Source: a virus. Taken from it: a DNA stretch of 21,825 bases. A program made the position numbers and the translations under genes. Under the pieces are notes generated by a model. The model saw nothing but the letters and a program-made list of their open reading frames with translations. It did not search any database and was not told where the DNA came from. Shown in pieces: positions 14,340-21,825 of the stretch (its first letter is position 1; every line of letters begins with the position of its first letter). The DNA lies in the IMG/VR virus record IMGVR_UViG_3300028388_001086, positions 1-21,825 of that record; one strand, given 5' to 3'.

Positions 14340-16628
14340 ATGGGCGGCGGGGGTAAAGGCGGCGGCACGCAAACAGTCTACGATTACCGGATGAGCCTCC
14401 ATTACGGGGTTTGTGTCGGCCCGGTGGATGAGTTCATCGACATCGAAGTGAACGAGAAATGGCTCGGTTTGCAGTCTTCGGCAGAGAACACTGTTTACGC
14501 GGTAGACGACATGAACCTTTTCGGTGGACCGAAAAAAGGGGGTGGCGTTCGCGGCTCCATTTTCACTCTATTCGGCGCGGCGGATCAAGTTCTCCCGGAG
14601 TTTTTGGCCGCTAAACTCGGAAGATCATCCAACACTGTCACGGCGTATCGGAACATTTTTAGCGTGTGGTTTACTGCCCCCCAAAGCGTGTTTTCTACTG
14701 CCCTTTCAGGGGCCTTTGGTTTACTCGGAAGTCTCATCACTTCCGGGTTTTCTGTCGGAACCGAGGGGTTCACTTGGTCTACGAACATGCCGTCCATCCC
14801 GCCTGTCCGCGTAAAGGTCAAGAGAGCCCCGGTGAGTATTTCCGGGGACGATTCGATGATCGGGCCAAACGCTAATCCGGCGCACATCATCTACGAGACG
14901 TTGACGAACTCGGATTGGGGTGCGGGCTATGACCCAGCGCAGTTCAAGGAAAACACTTTCCTGGAGGCCGCGCAGACCCTACGAGACGAAGACTTCGGGT
15001 TGTCTTTCATCTGGACAGGGCAGTCAGCTTTGGAAGACTTCGTAAACGAAGTTCTCCAGCATATCTCGGCCAATCTCACGTTCGACCTCAAGACGGGGCG
15101 ATGGGAACTGAAACTTCTCCGAGGCGACTACGAAATCGAAACGCTCCCGGAGATCAATCCGAAAAATGCGGAACTCGTGGCCTTTCAACGGAAGTCGTGG
15201 GGCGAGACGATCAACGAAATCGTTTTGACCTGGAGCAACCCGGAGAACGAAGAGGAAGAGACCGTAACGCAGCAAGACGCCTCCGGCATGTCCATTCAGA
15301 GATTGGCGGTGTCGGATAGTTCGAAAAATTATCTCGGGATCAGGAGTCAATCTCTGGCTTGGAGGGTGGCGGAACGCGATCTCCGGCAAGAAGGGACCCC
15401 CCTGGCGACGGTAGAAGTGGAGGTTTCGAGAGACTTCCAACGCGACTACGATGTCAAGCCCGGAACCGTGTTGTGGTTTAATTGGGGCGAACTCGATGAA
15501 GACGGAGACGTGTTCTCTGCCCCCTTCGCCGCGAGAGTGTCCGCCGTCAAGAACCCATCGCGCGGAGACGCTGGACTTGTGTTGACTCTGGTGGAAGACA
15601 TCTTCTCTTACGGTGTTTCCCAGACGGGAGAGCAAGGATCAGAGTTCGTGAGCCCGGATCAGTTACCGATTGACCCCCCGAACGTCTACATCCAGGACGC
15701 GCCATATTTCGCAATCGTTCAGCGAGCGGGAGACTCTTTCGCACAAGAACTGACCTACCCAGAGAACTACACCGTCGTTCTCGTAGATACCGGGTTGACT
15801 GACATCCGCGACATCCATCTCAATCGGATCATAACCTTACCAGAACAAGACCCTGCCTACGCCGAATTGGCTTTGTTGGATGACCTGGCGGTGTTCGAAT
15901 TGGAGGATGTGCTCGACCAGGAGATCACGTCAGTCATCAACTTTCCGGGGGGATACTACCCCGAGGGTCTGACCGTTGGCGGCTTGATTTTCATGGGGAG
16001 CGGAGCTTCCGAAGAAATCGCCGTAGTCACATCGTTGTCGGCTACCTCTGTAGGCGTCCGACGTGGCGTTCTGGACACAACGCCGAAAGCACACCCAATA
16101 GGGACCAAGGTGTGGGGACTGAATCGGACATCGAGTATCAGCGATGACCGCGAAGCCGCCGTTGGGGATGTTCTGTCCTACAAACTCTTGCCTTCGACTT
16201 CCCTGGGGAAGTTTCCTCTTGCGGACGCCACCGAGCACACGCACACCGTCGGAGAGCGGGCCTACTTGCCATACCGACCAGCCAATGTCCAAGTGAACGG
16301 AACGCAGGTCTTCGAGGCAAGCATCTCGGCGGCGGACACGTCGATTGCGTTGGCCTGGTCAAACCGAAACCGTTTCACCGAGACAACGAATGTGTTGACT
16401 TGGGACGCGGCAAACGCCACGCCAGAGGTCAACCAAGAGACAGAAGCCGAGCTTGTCCACAACGGTTCGGTTATCGCCACCATGCCCGCAACGACGGGGA
16501 CCACCGGAACTCTTACTATTCCTGGTGCGACGATCACGGCGGGAGACACTCTGACCGTTCGGGTCTGGGCGTCTCGCGACGGGTTTGAGTCTTGGCAAAC
16601 TGTCGAAATACCTGTATCCGTAACGTAA
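14340..16628 (+). CDS. Central tail-tip protein (J-like / TipJ-like host specificity protein)
   Basis: This 762-residue protein begins MGGGGKGGGTQTVYDYRMSL, then HYGVCVGPVDEFIDIEVNEK, the usual opening of J-like tip proteins in DUF2163-type tail modules (Gly-rich start, then 'Y....h..lc.GPvD.i..i.v..k'). Residues about 60-75 (NLFGGPKKGGGVRGSI) match the following conserved Gly-rich loop. The middle (NPAHIIYETLTNSDWGAGYD, LQHISANLTFDLKTGRWELK) looks like the hub domains that form a trimer sealing the tail. The last 110 residues (from about 650) are beta-rich and Thr-rich, ending in an Ig/FN3-like domain (TVRVWASRDGFESWQTVEIP) that could carry fibres. No NlpC/P60 or lysozyme domain is visible. 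It is shorter than lambda gpJ (1132 residues). The start abuts the preceding stop. Confidence 0.82.
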   Translation: MGGGGKGGGTQTVYDYRMSLHYGVCVGPVDEFIDIEVNEKWLGLQSSAENTVYAVDDMNLFGGPKKGGGVRGSIFTLFGAADQVLPEFLAAKLGRSSNTVTAYRNIFSVWFTAPQSVFSTALSGAFGLLGSLITSGFSVGTEGFTWSTNMPSIPPVRVKVKRAPVSISGDDSMIGPNANPAHIIYETLTNSDWGAGYDPAQFKENTFLEAAQTLRDEDFGLSFIWTGQSALEDFVNEVLQHISANLTFDLKTGRWELKLLRGDYEIETLPEINPKNAELVAFQRKSWGETINEIVLTWSNPENEEEETVTQQDASGMSIQRLAVSDSSKNYLGIRSQSLAWRVAERDLRQEGTPLATVEVEVSRDFQRDYDVKPGTVLWFNWGELDEDGDVFSAPFAARVSAVKNPSRGDAGLVLTLVEDIFSYGVSQTGEQGSEFVSPDQLPIDPPNVYIQDAPYFAIVQRAGDSFAQELTYPENYTVVLVDTGLTDIRDIHLNRIITLPEQDPAYAELALLDDLAVFELEDVLDQEITSVINFPGGYYPEGLTVGGLIFMGSGASEEIAVVTSLSATSVGVRRGVLDTTPKAHPIGTKVWGLNRTSSISDDREAAVGDVLSYKLLPSTSLGKFPLADATEHTHTVGERAYLPYRPANVQVNGTQVFEASISAADTSIALAWSNRNRFTETTNVLTWDAANATPEVNQETEAELVHNGSVIATMPATTGTTGTLTIPGATITAGDTLTVRVWASRDGFESWQTVEIPVSVT

Positions 16629-16644
16629 CCGGAAGGACCGAAAA

Positions 16645-18396
16645 ATGCCTGGAACGACGCGCGAACTGAGAAACCGAAACGATTTCCCCTTGTGGTCGGA
16701 TTTGACCGGTAGCGAAATCATTCCAGCGGTGAAAGCTGACGGATCACCAGTGGCGATCCCAACAAGTGCTTTTTCCCAGAACACCGGGGATGTGCGTTAT
16801 ATCGAGCCTTCATTGACGGACTTGCAGGCTGTTTCTGGGGCCTCAGAGGGCGATTTCGGTCTGGTCCGAAATGATCTACCGGAATCCGGCTATTACGAAT
16901 ACGTCTCCGGCTCTTGGGTGAAGAAAGCGGAAGCTCCCGCGTTGATTGGGGGGTATTCCGAGGAACGCATTATCTACGTCTCCCAGGACGGGTCCGACGC
17001 GGCAAACGGGGAAGGTCGTGACCGCGCCGTCAGGTCCATTGAAGCAGCCCGCGATCTCGCGGTAGCGAGTGGAGACCCCACGGCGATCTACGTTTATCCA
17101 GGCATTTATGAGACCAGTGGGCACATCGACATGCCCGACAACATGACGGGTTTGGTGGCCGCCACCAACAGCCGATCTACCAAGATTGTGCCGTCAGCCG
17201 GAAACGAGGTCAAAAACGTCTTGCGCCTCGGGGACAACGGCTACGTCGAAGGTTTCAGCTTTGAGGGCTGGCAGGTTGACGATTTAGACAACCCTTCGGA
17301 GGGGTTCGCCGTGAGTTTTCGACCAGGGGCCATCATTCGCCGAACCGTTTTCGCGTTCAACATCACCGTCTTTCGGGGGAGCCCCGCAGTCTTGGTTCCA
17401 CCACCTTTGGATCGAGACAACGGCAACCCGCTAGTAGGGAATGGCCCTGGTGTTGCCTTGGCGGACAAGGCAGTCGTGTCGCAATACTCTGTCTTTCCCC
17501 AAATCATGCTCTGGGGCGCAACTCCTGTTTGCCCCAACGGCATCGGGTATTGTGCCAAGAACGGGGCTTTCATCAACGGGATAAACGCAGTCGCCTTGTG
17601 GATGCACAAGCATTACATGGCTCTTTCGGGCGGTGAAATCATTCTGACAAACTGCGCTTCTCAGTTCGGGGATTACTCTCTCTGGGCTGACGGCTCCACG
17701 CAAAAGATCGTTCCGGCCTCAACGGATGTGACGATACTGTCGGACAACACCGCAGCGGATGTGATCGCCGCCAACAAGCAAGCCATCATTGACGACATGT
17801 GGGTCGATCTCATTTCGGAATACACTGCGCCCCCGGAGCAAGCGACACGAGACGACGCCGCCAATTTCCTGTTGTCTCTGGAGTATGATCTCCGTGCTGG
17901 GCAGCAAGAGAGTATGCGACGGTTCGCGGCTGGCCTGTTTGACTACAAAGGCGACTTCGTTGCTTCCGAATTGTTGAAAGCCGAGTTTATTCACACTTTT
18001 GAATTTATGAAAACCAGGCTGTATTCCCTGATTTCGACGACATCAACTCAGGTTTCTATTAACGGCTTGGTCCAACTGGTCATAGACACGGTGAACAACC
18101 CTGTGACCCAAGTGAAGCCGTCCAAGATAACTAGCGTCGGACACCAATGGAACAATACGATGGCTGGCGTGAATGGGCGCGCTTTAGACCGCCCTTCACT
18201 GGATGTTCCTGACAGCATAATCCAAAGAAATCTGGGCGAAGTCGTATTCAGTGGCATTGACGATCAAGGCAAGCAATATTTCTCCGGCGGTGCTATTGTG
18301 AACCCACTTACAGGTAAACTCGAAGGACCGCCTATCGGACGGACCATCGACCCACGCGCCAGGCGGGCGGCAATCATCTCTGGAGGTCAACAATGA
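16645..18396 (+). CDS. Putative tail fibre with beta-helix-like domain
   Basis: This 583-residue protein has GGAAGGA at 16631-16637 eight bases before its ATG. The N-terminus (LRNRNDFPLWSDLTGSEIIP, then DLQAVSGASEGDFGLVRNDL and YYEYVSGSWVKK) resembles virion-attachment parts of tail fibres, including a small 'YY.y..g.W' unit. From about residue 109, IIYVSQDGSDAANGEGRDRA, then AIYVYPGIYETSGHIDMPDN, has the opening pattern of right-handed beta-helix (pectin-lyase-fold) proteins; beta-rich sequence continues to about 360. A helical section and a C-terminal segment follow (ITSVGHQWNNTMAGVNGRAL, DDQGKQYFSGGAIVNPLTGK). That segment recalls structural proteins of marine phages. No catalytic residues for glycan cleavage are evident. 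It overlaps the next gene by ATGA. Fibre or spike function is inferred from fold and location. Confidence 0.66.
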   Translation: MPGTTRELRNRNDFPLWSDLTGSEIIPAVKADGSPVAIPTSAFSQNTGDVRYIEPSLTDLQAVSGASEGDFGLVRNDLPESGYYEYVSGSWVKKAEAPALIGGYSEERIIYVSQDGSDAANGEGRDRAVRSIEAARDLAVASGDPTAIYVYPGIYETSGHIDMPDNMTGLVAATNSRSTKIVPSAGNEVKNVLRLGDNGYVEGFSFEGWQVDDLDNPSEGFAVSFRPGAIIRRTVFAFNITVFRGSPAVLVPPPLDRDNGNPLVGNGPGVALADKAVVSQYSVFPQIMLWGATPVCPNGIGYCAKNGAFINGINAVALWMHKHYMALSGGEIILTNCASQFGDYSLWADGSTQKIVPASTDVTILSDNTAADVIAANKQAIIDDMWVDLISEYTAPPEQATRDDAANFLLSLEYDLRAGQQESMRRFAAGLFDYKGDFVASELLKAEFIHTFEFMKTRLYSLISTTSTQVSINGLVQLVIDTVNNPVTQVKPSKITSVGHQWNNTMAGVNGRALDRPSLDVPDSIIQRNLGEVVFSGIDDQGKQYFSGGAIVNPLTGKLEGPPIGRTIDPRARRAAIISGGQQ

Positions 18397-18857
18397 CACG
18401 AATCAATACCGACCAAGCCGCGACGGCGCGGCCCGAACTTGTCGCTTTGGCCGACATCCCGACGGGGTGGGTGACGGTGGTGGAGGCCAACGACTACAGC
18501 ATCCCGGATACCACTGGAAAATGGCCGGAGCGTGACCCGTTGGACTCTACTCGCCGAATCCAGCACGGTCAGGCGCTAGTAGAAGCCCCTCTTATGTTCT
18601 ACAACAAGGACCCGAACACCGACCACCTGGTGGAAGTTCGTATTTTGACCGAGGGCGGGGATTCGATTCAACAACTCAGTGTTCGTATCCCGCCTTTGGA
18701 GACTTACGCGCATCCGGCTCCAGGTCAAATACTGACGAAAAAGCAAATTGGAACTACTTCCGGGGACGCCCTTCAAGTCAAGGCGGACGCCTCGGGGGCC
18801 ATCGACATGACTACCGCAGCGTCTTTTGGCTCGGCTGAACAAGACTTGCCCGCATAA
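18393..18857 (+). CDS. Virion-region protein of unknown function
   Basis: A 154-residue protein translated from an ATGA overlap, with GGAGG at 18382-18386 six bases upstream. I do not recognise the family. It has no signal peptide or membrane segment. The middle looks like one beta-sandwich-sized domain: TGWVTVVEANDYSIPD, ALVEAPLMFYNKDPNTDHLV, EVRILTEGGDSIQQLSVRIP. The C-terminal 45 residues (TKKQIGTTSGDALQVKADAS, then AIDMTTAASFGSAEQDLPA) resemble the end of small fibre-associated or fibre-adaptor proteins. Tight coupling to the fibre gene upstream and the BspA-type adhesin downstream suggests a joint or chaperone for the host-contact apparatus. This is inference from neighbours only. Confidence 0.6.
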   Translation: MTRINTDQAATARPELVALADIPTGWVTVVEANDYSIPDTTGKWPERDPLDSTRRIQHGQALVEAPLMFYNKDPNTDHLVEVRILTEGGDSIQQLSVRIPPLETYAHPAPGQILTKKQIGTTSGDALQVKADASGAIDMTTAASFGSAEQDLPA

Positions 18858-18871
18858 AGGATGATGGTGCT

Positions 18872-21493
18872 ATGACTCGTAGGTATCTAGGACTAGATCG
18901 ACACCTGACCTCGGACCTTCTTCTAGGTAAGGGCAGACCCATCCAAGTTCCGGTCGAAGACGTGCTGGACGCGCAGTGGCACGAGGGCGCTCTGGTTTAC
19001 GGGAACGATGGCGTTTTGTATTTCTCGGATGGCGTGGAATGGGCACCGCCCATCGAGCCGCCGATCATTCGTCGCCCTTTTGGGCAAACTCCGAGGACAG
19101 ACGAAGAAAGGCTAAAGCTGACTCTATCGGATTTCTTTTCGAACGAAGTGGCAGTAACCCAAGAAGGGATTCTGTTTGAAGTTGCCAGCGATAACGATTT
19201 CAACAACATATTGTTTTCCCGGATCGTTGATACCGTAGATGGGAACCACTACGATATTCTTCCCTCCGATGGGCTTGTCGGAGATCAAAGAATTTTTTGG
19301 CGAGGAAAGTATCTGGGGTCTGGCGGGATCGAGAGCAAATTTTCTCCGATCATATCGCAAGTGTATCCTCCAGAAGTTTCCACTCCTGTTCCTGTCACGG
19401 AGCCGGGGGTGCTGACCGCTACGCTGGAAGTGACTCCCTACGAGAGCGGTTTTGGTTTCCAATACAACCGAACCACTTGGGAGATATATGATGTAAACGA
19501 CGCCAGCGGGTCTCCTGTTTATACGACTACGACAACTGACGGAGAGACTTTGCCGACTCCCGATGTGGCGTTGGCTGGAACTTTCTATTTTCGCGCCAGA
19601 TACACCGGGCTTGAAATCGCTGTAAATCGTTTTGTGGACGGAAATTGGTCCGAGCTTCGCCGATACGTCCAGCCGCCACTCGCAACACTTCTAATCTACG
19701 ATACTACCTTGAGCGCAGGAACATCTATCTCGATTTACCTCAATTCCAGCGACGTGGAAATAGATTGGGGGGACGGAACCGTTGAAAGTTTCACTGGAAC
19801 TACAAACGCTTCCCACACTTATGCATCCGAAGGGACGTATAATGTGACCATTTCCGGGACGGCAGTTGGTTTTCGTCCCGGAAACACCGGTAGCGCCGGT
19901 CAAGAAAAGCTATTGAGTTGTCAGGCTATCGGATTCAATCACGGCCTTACGACGTTTGCCGACATGTTTTTAGGTTGTTCAAACCTTACTTTCGCTCCGG
20001 CTCAAATCCCCTCCGGGATAGCATCTTTCAATAGGTGTTTTCAATCGTGCGCATCATTCAACGCGCCTATAGGCTTGTGGTCTATGGGTTCGGCAACGGA
20101 CCTTGGACACATGTTCCGAGGTTGCAGCATTTTTGACCAAGATTTGAGTTCTTGGGACGTATCCATAGTGACTACTTTTCAGGGCATGTTCGACAACGCC
20201 ATTGCGTTCAATAACAACGGCTCCCCAGGCATAAACAATTGGAACACAGGGAGTGCCATTTCGTTTTTTGACATGTTCTACAATGCCGATAGCTTCAATC
20301 AGCCGATTGGTGCTTGGGATACTGGCAATGTAACTACAATGCAAAGAATGTTCTTTGGTGCTGACGTTTTCGACCAAGACATCGGAAACTGGAATGTTGG
20401 CGCGGTAAACAGCATGACAAACATGTTCTACGGCGCAGCTTCTTTTAACAACGGGGGGTCGCCCAGCATAAACTCGTGGAATACCTCCAATGTCACGAGT
20501 TTCTCAGGGACGTTCCAATTGGCTGACAGTTTTAATCAGCCAATTGGGTCGTGGAACGTTAGTGCCGCGACCAACATGGCGAACATGTTTCGAGATGGGC
20601 GCGACTTCAACCAAGACATTGGTTCGTGGGATGTTTCGACTGCAGCCGCAACTGGAACAGGCTTGACGACTATCTTTTACGGACTAACAAATTTCAATAA
20701 CGGCGGCTCTCCCAGCATCAATAACTGGAATGTATCAGGTCAAACGGATTTCAATTCCATGTTCTTCCTAGCAAGCAATTTTAACCAACCTCTGGAGGGT
20801 TGGGACGTTTCTTCTGGAACAATTTTTGCAAGGATGTTCCGAGGTGCGGTATCGTTTAACCAAGACATCGGGGCGTGGGATGTCTCTTCGGCTCTGGACA
20901 TGAACAATATGTTTCGAGATGCCGATCTATTCAATAACGGGGGCTCACCGTCAATAGACAATTGGAACGTCGCCTTGGTCACGCGAATGGACAACATGTT
21001 CTATGGAACTTCTTTCGATCAACCAATTGGATCGTGGAACGTGTCAAATGTGGAAAACATGTCCGGGATGTTCGCATTGCAACTTTCTCCTGAGTTCAAC
21101 CAGGACATATCTTCTTGGGACGTGGGGAACGTCACAAGTTTTCGCAGCATGTTCTCTTTCAATGGGAGCTTTAACCAACCAATCGGATCGTGGAATACGA
21201 GCAGCGCGACCGACATGGTGGCGATGTTCAGGAGCACAGCCGCCTTTGACCAAGACTTGTCTGGGTGGAATGTGTCTCTAGTGGAAGAGTTTGACCTGTT
21301 CCTCAGTTCCAATTCTCTCTCAACCTCTAACTACGATGCGCTTTTGGTCGCTTGGGAGGCGCAGCTTGTTCAATCTAATCTTGTAGCGCATTTCGGATCG
21401 TCAACTTACACAACGGGTAGTGCGGCAGCTACCGCTCGTGCTGCATTGATTGCAGACCACGGGTGGACAATAACGGATGGAGGGGCGGTATGA
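18872..21493 (+). CDS. BspA/DUF285 leucine-rich-repeat tail adhesin, candidate receptor-binding protein
   Basis: This 873-residue protein has AGGA at 18858-18861 as a weak ribosome-binding site. Residues 1-85 form an N-terminal part that probably attaches to the virion (WHEGALVYGNDGVLYFSDGV). Two Ig/FN3-like domains follow (about 85-165 and 175-265), then a PKD-like domain at 270-335 with VEIDWGDGTVESF and HTYASEGTYNVTISG. Residues 359-808 are about 17 repeats of the BspA/DUF285 (26-residue surface repeat) type, each reading roughly 'm..MF..a..FNq.ig.WnvsnvTn'. The last 65 residues (NYDALLVAWEAQLVQSNLVA to LIADHGWTITDGGAV) are the cap usual for such solenoids. No signal peptide or membrane anchor is seen, unlike cell-surface BspA proteins, which fits a virion part. 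Base composition is lower in GC than the head genes. Receptor binding is inference from position and architecture. Confidence 0.82.
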   Translation: MTRRYLGLDRHLTSDLLLGKGRPIQVPVEDVLDAQWHEGALVYGNDGVLYFSDGVEWAPPIEPPIIRRPFGQTPRTDEERLKLTLSDFFSNEVAVTQEGILFEVASDNDFNNILFSRIVDTVDGNHYDILPSDGLVGDQRIFWRGKYLGSGGIESKFSPIISQVYPPEVSTPVPVTEPGVLTATLEVTPYESGFGFQYNRTTWEIYDVNDASGSPVYTTTTTDGETLPTPDVALAGTFYFRARYTGLEIAVNRFVDGNWSELRRYVQPPLATLLIYDTTLSAGTSISIYLNSSDVEIDWGDGTVESFTGTTNASHTYASEGTYNVTISGTAVGFRPGNTGSAGQEKLLSCQAIGFNHGLTTFADMFLGCSNLTFAPAQIPSGIASFNRCFQSCASFNAPIGLWSMGSATDLGHMFRGCSIFDQDLSSWDVSIVTTFQGMFDNAIAFNNNGSPGINNWNTGSAISFFDMFYNADSFNQPIGAWDTGNVTTMQRMFFGADVFDQDIGNWNVGAVNSMTNMFYGAASFNNGGSPSINSWNTSNVTSFSGTFQLADSFNQPIGSWNVSAATNMANMFRDGRDFNQDIGSWDVSTAAATGTGLTTIFYGLTNFNNGGSPSINNWNVSGQTDFNSMFFLASNFNQPLEGWDVSSGTIFARMFRGAVSFNQDIGAWDVSSALDMNNMFRDADLFNNGGSPSIDNWNVALVTRMDNMFYGTSFDQPIGSWNVSNVENMSGMFALQLSPEFNQDISSWDVGNVTSFRSMFSFNGSFNQPIGSWNTSSATDMVAMFRSTAAFDQDLSGWNVSLVEEFDLFLSSNSLSTSNYDALLVAWEAQLVQSNLVAHFGSSTYTTGSAAATARAALIADHGWTITDGGAV
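19946..21295 (+). repeat. Tandem BspA-type leucine-rich repeats with three-unit superperiod
   Basis: About 17 coding repeats of 24-29 residues. Three unit classes alternate in order: FNQPIGSW-type, FNQDIGSW-type, and a four-residue-longer FNNGGSPSINNW-type. QP-type units start their motif at residues 396, 475, 554, 637, 715 and 767. The long type starts at 446, 525, 608 and 687. The period is therefore about 79 residues for four rounds, after which the long unit drops out and the last two rounds are shorter. The DNA copies differ mostly at synonymous positions. Confidence 0.85.
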
Positions 21494-21825
21494 CCGATCA
21501 CGAGATAACTGAGGACACATGGGCTGTCGTTCATCGCAACGGCACGGGGGCGTCTTTCCATGTGCTGGGCGCAGGTTCGACGCTTTCAACCACGGCGACA
21601 ATCGAGACGTTTGGTGCGCCGGGGCCAGCGATTGAACGTATGCGCGACTTTGACCCTCTGTTCCAGATCGAGGCAATCGACGTGAACAACGCCGAAGCGA
21701 GCGATCTGACGGTCCTTCCGGGCGTCGGTGCGACCCTAGCCGACGCGATCATCGAGGGGCGACCCTATGCCGATCCTATCGACCTGGCCGCCGTGTCCGG
21801 TGTGTCGGTAGAGATGGTCGAGGTG
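21490..21825 (+). CDS. Protein with ComEA-like helix-hairpin-helix domain, cut by window end
   Basis: An open frame begins by ATGA overlap with the adhesin gene and continues past the window (112 residues visible, no stop). Residues 1-55 look like a small beta-rich domain (WAVVHRNGTGASFHVLGAGS, then a Thr-rich stretch). Residues 64-112 match a tandem helix-hairpin-helix of the ComEA type: DVNNAEASDLTVLPGVGATL, ADAIIEGRPYADPIDL, AVSGVSVEMVE. The classical pattern is 'iNiNtA...eL..LPGiG...A..Ii..R.f.s..dL..v.Gi'. Such domains usually bind DNA non-specifically, but here the gene is coupled to a tail adhesin. It could be a virion component, an assembly factor or a DNA-contact protein. The fold call is good; the role is unknown. 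Confidence 0.72.
   Translation, partial: MTDHEITEDTWAVVHRNGTGASFHVLGAGSTLSTTATIETFGAPGPAIERMRDFDPLFQIEAIDVNNAEASDLTVLPGVGATLADAIIEGRPYADPIDLAAVSGVSVEMVEV

Noticed and set aside
19946-21295. Regular short repeats that might suggest a CRISPR array or DNA-level tandem repeat
   Set aside because: Units are protein repeats in one frame with synonymous differences between copies; there are no identical direct repeats separated by unique spacers.

Overview
The window is a continuous block of virion genes from a tailed (siphovirus-type) bacteriophage or prophage. Every convincing gene is on the + strand, and most are joined by short overlaps (ATGA or TAATG) or gaps under 35 bases. I see no integrase, attachment site, lysis gene, tRNA or host gene, so free phage and integrated prophage cannot be told apart here. 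The high GC of the left two thirds and the DUF2460/DUF2163-style tail-tip proteins point to an alphaproteobacterial host, perhaps Rhodobacterales; this is inference only.

Bases 1-4003 are a lambda-ordered head module: portal (3' end only), S49-family protease with a nested scaffold start, decoration protein, major capsid protein, an FI-position protein and a head-tail joining protein. The capsid gene is broken by a frame change near 2960-2975, with about 20 residues apparently missing. That is either a real lesion or an assembly error. Bases 4006-6756 are the tail-tube module: Z-like and U-like completion/terminator proteins, major tail tube protein, and a G / G-T chaperone pair linked by a likely programmed -1 frameshift at 6508-6514.

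Bases 6757-16628 build the tail core and tip: a 1657-residue tape measure protein with an embedded lysozyme-like domain, a Dit-like protein, a DUF2163 hub with a gpL-type Fe-S cysteine pattern, two small proteins where many related phages have an NlpC/P60 peptidase, and a J-like central tip protein.

Bases 16645-21825 are the host-contact region, with visibly lower GC. It encodes a beta-helix-like fibre, an unrecognised 154-residue protein, an 873-residue protein with two Ig/FN3-like domains, a PKD-like domain and a long BspA/DUF285 leucine-rich solenoid, and a protein cut by the window end with a ComEA-like helix-hairpin-helix. The solenoid has a clear three-coil superperiod and is the most unusual object here. 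It is the best candidate for the receptor-binding protein.

The genes follow assembly order: head shell and maturation, neck, tube, tape measure and chaperones, tip complex, then adhesins.
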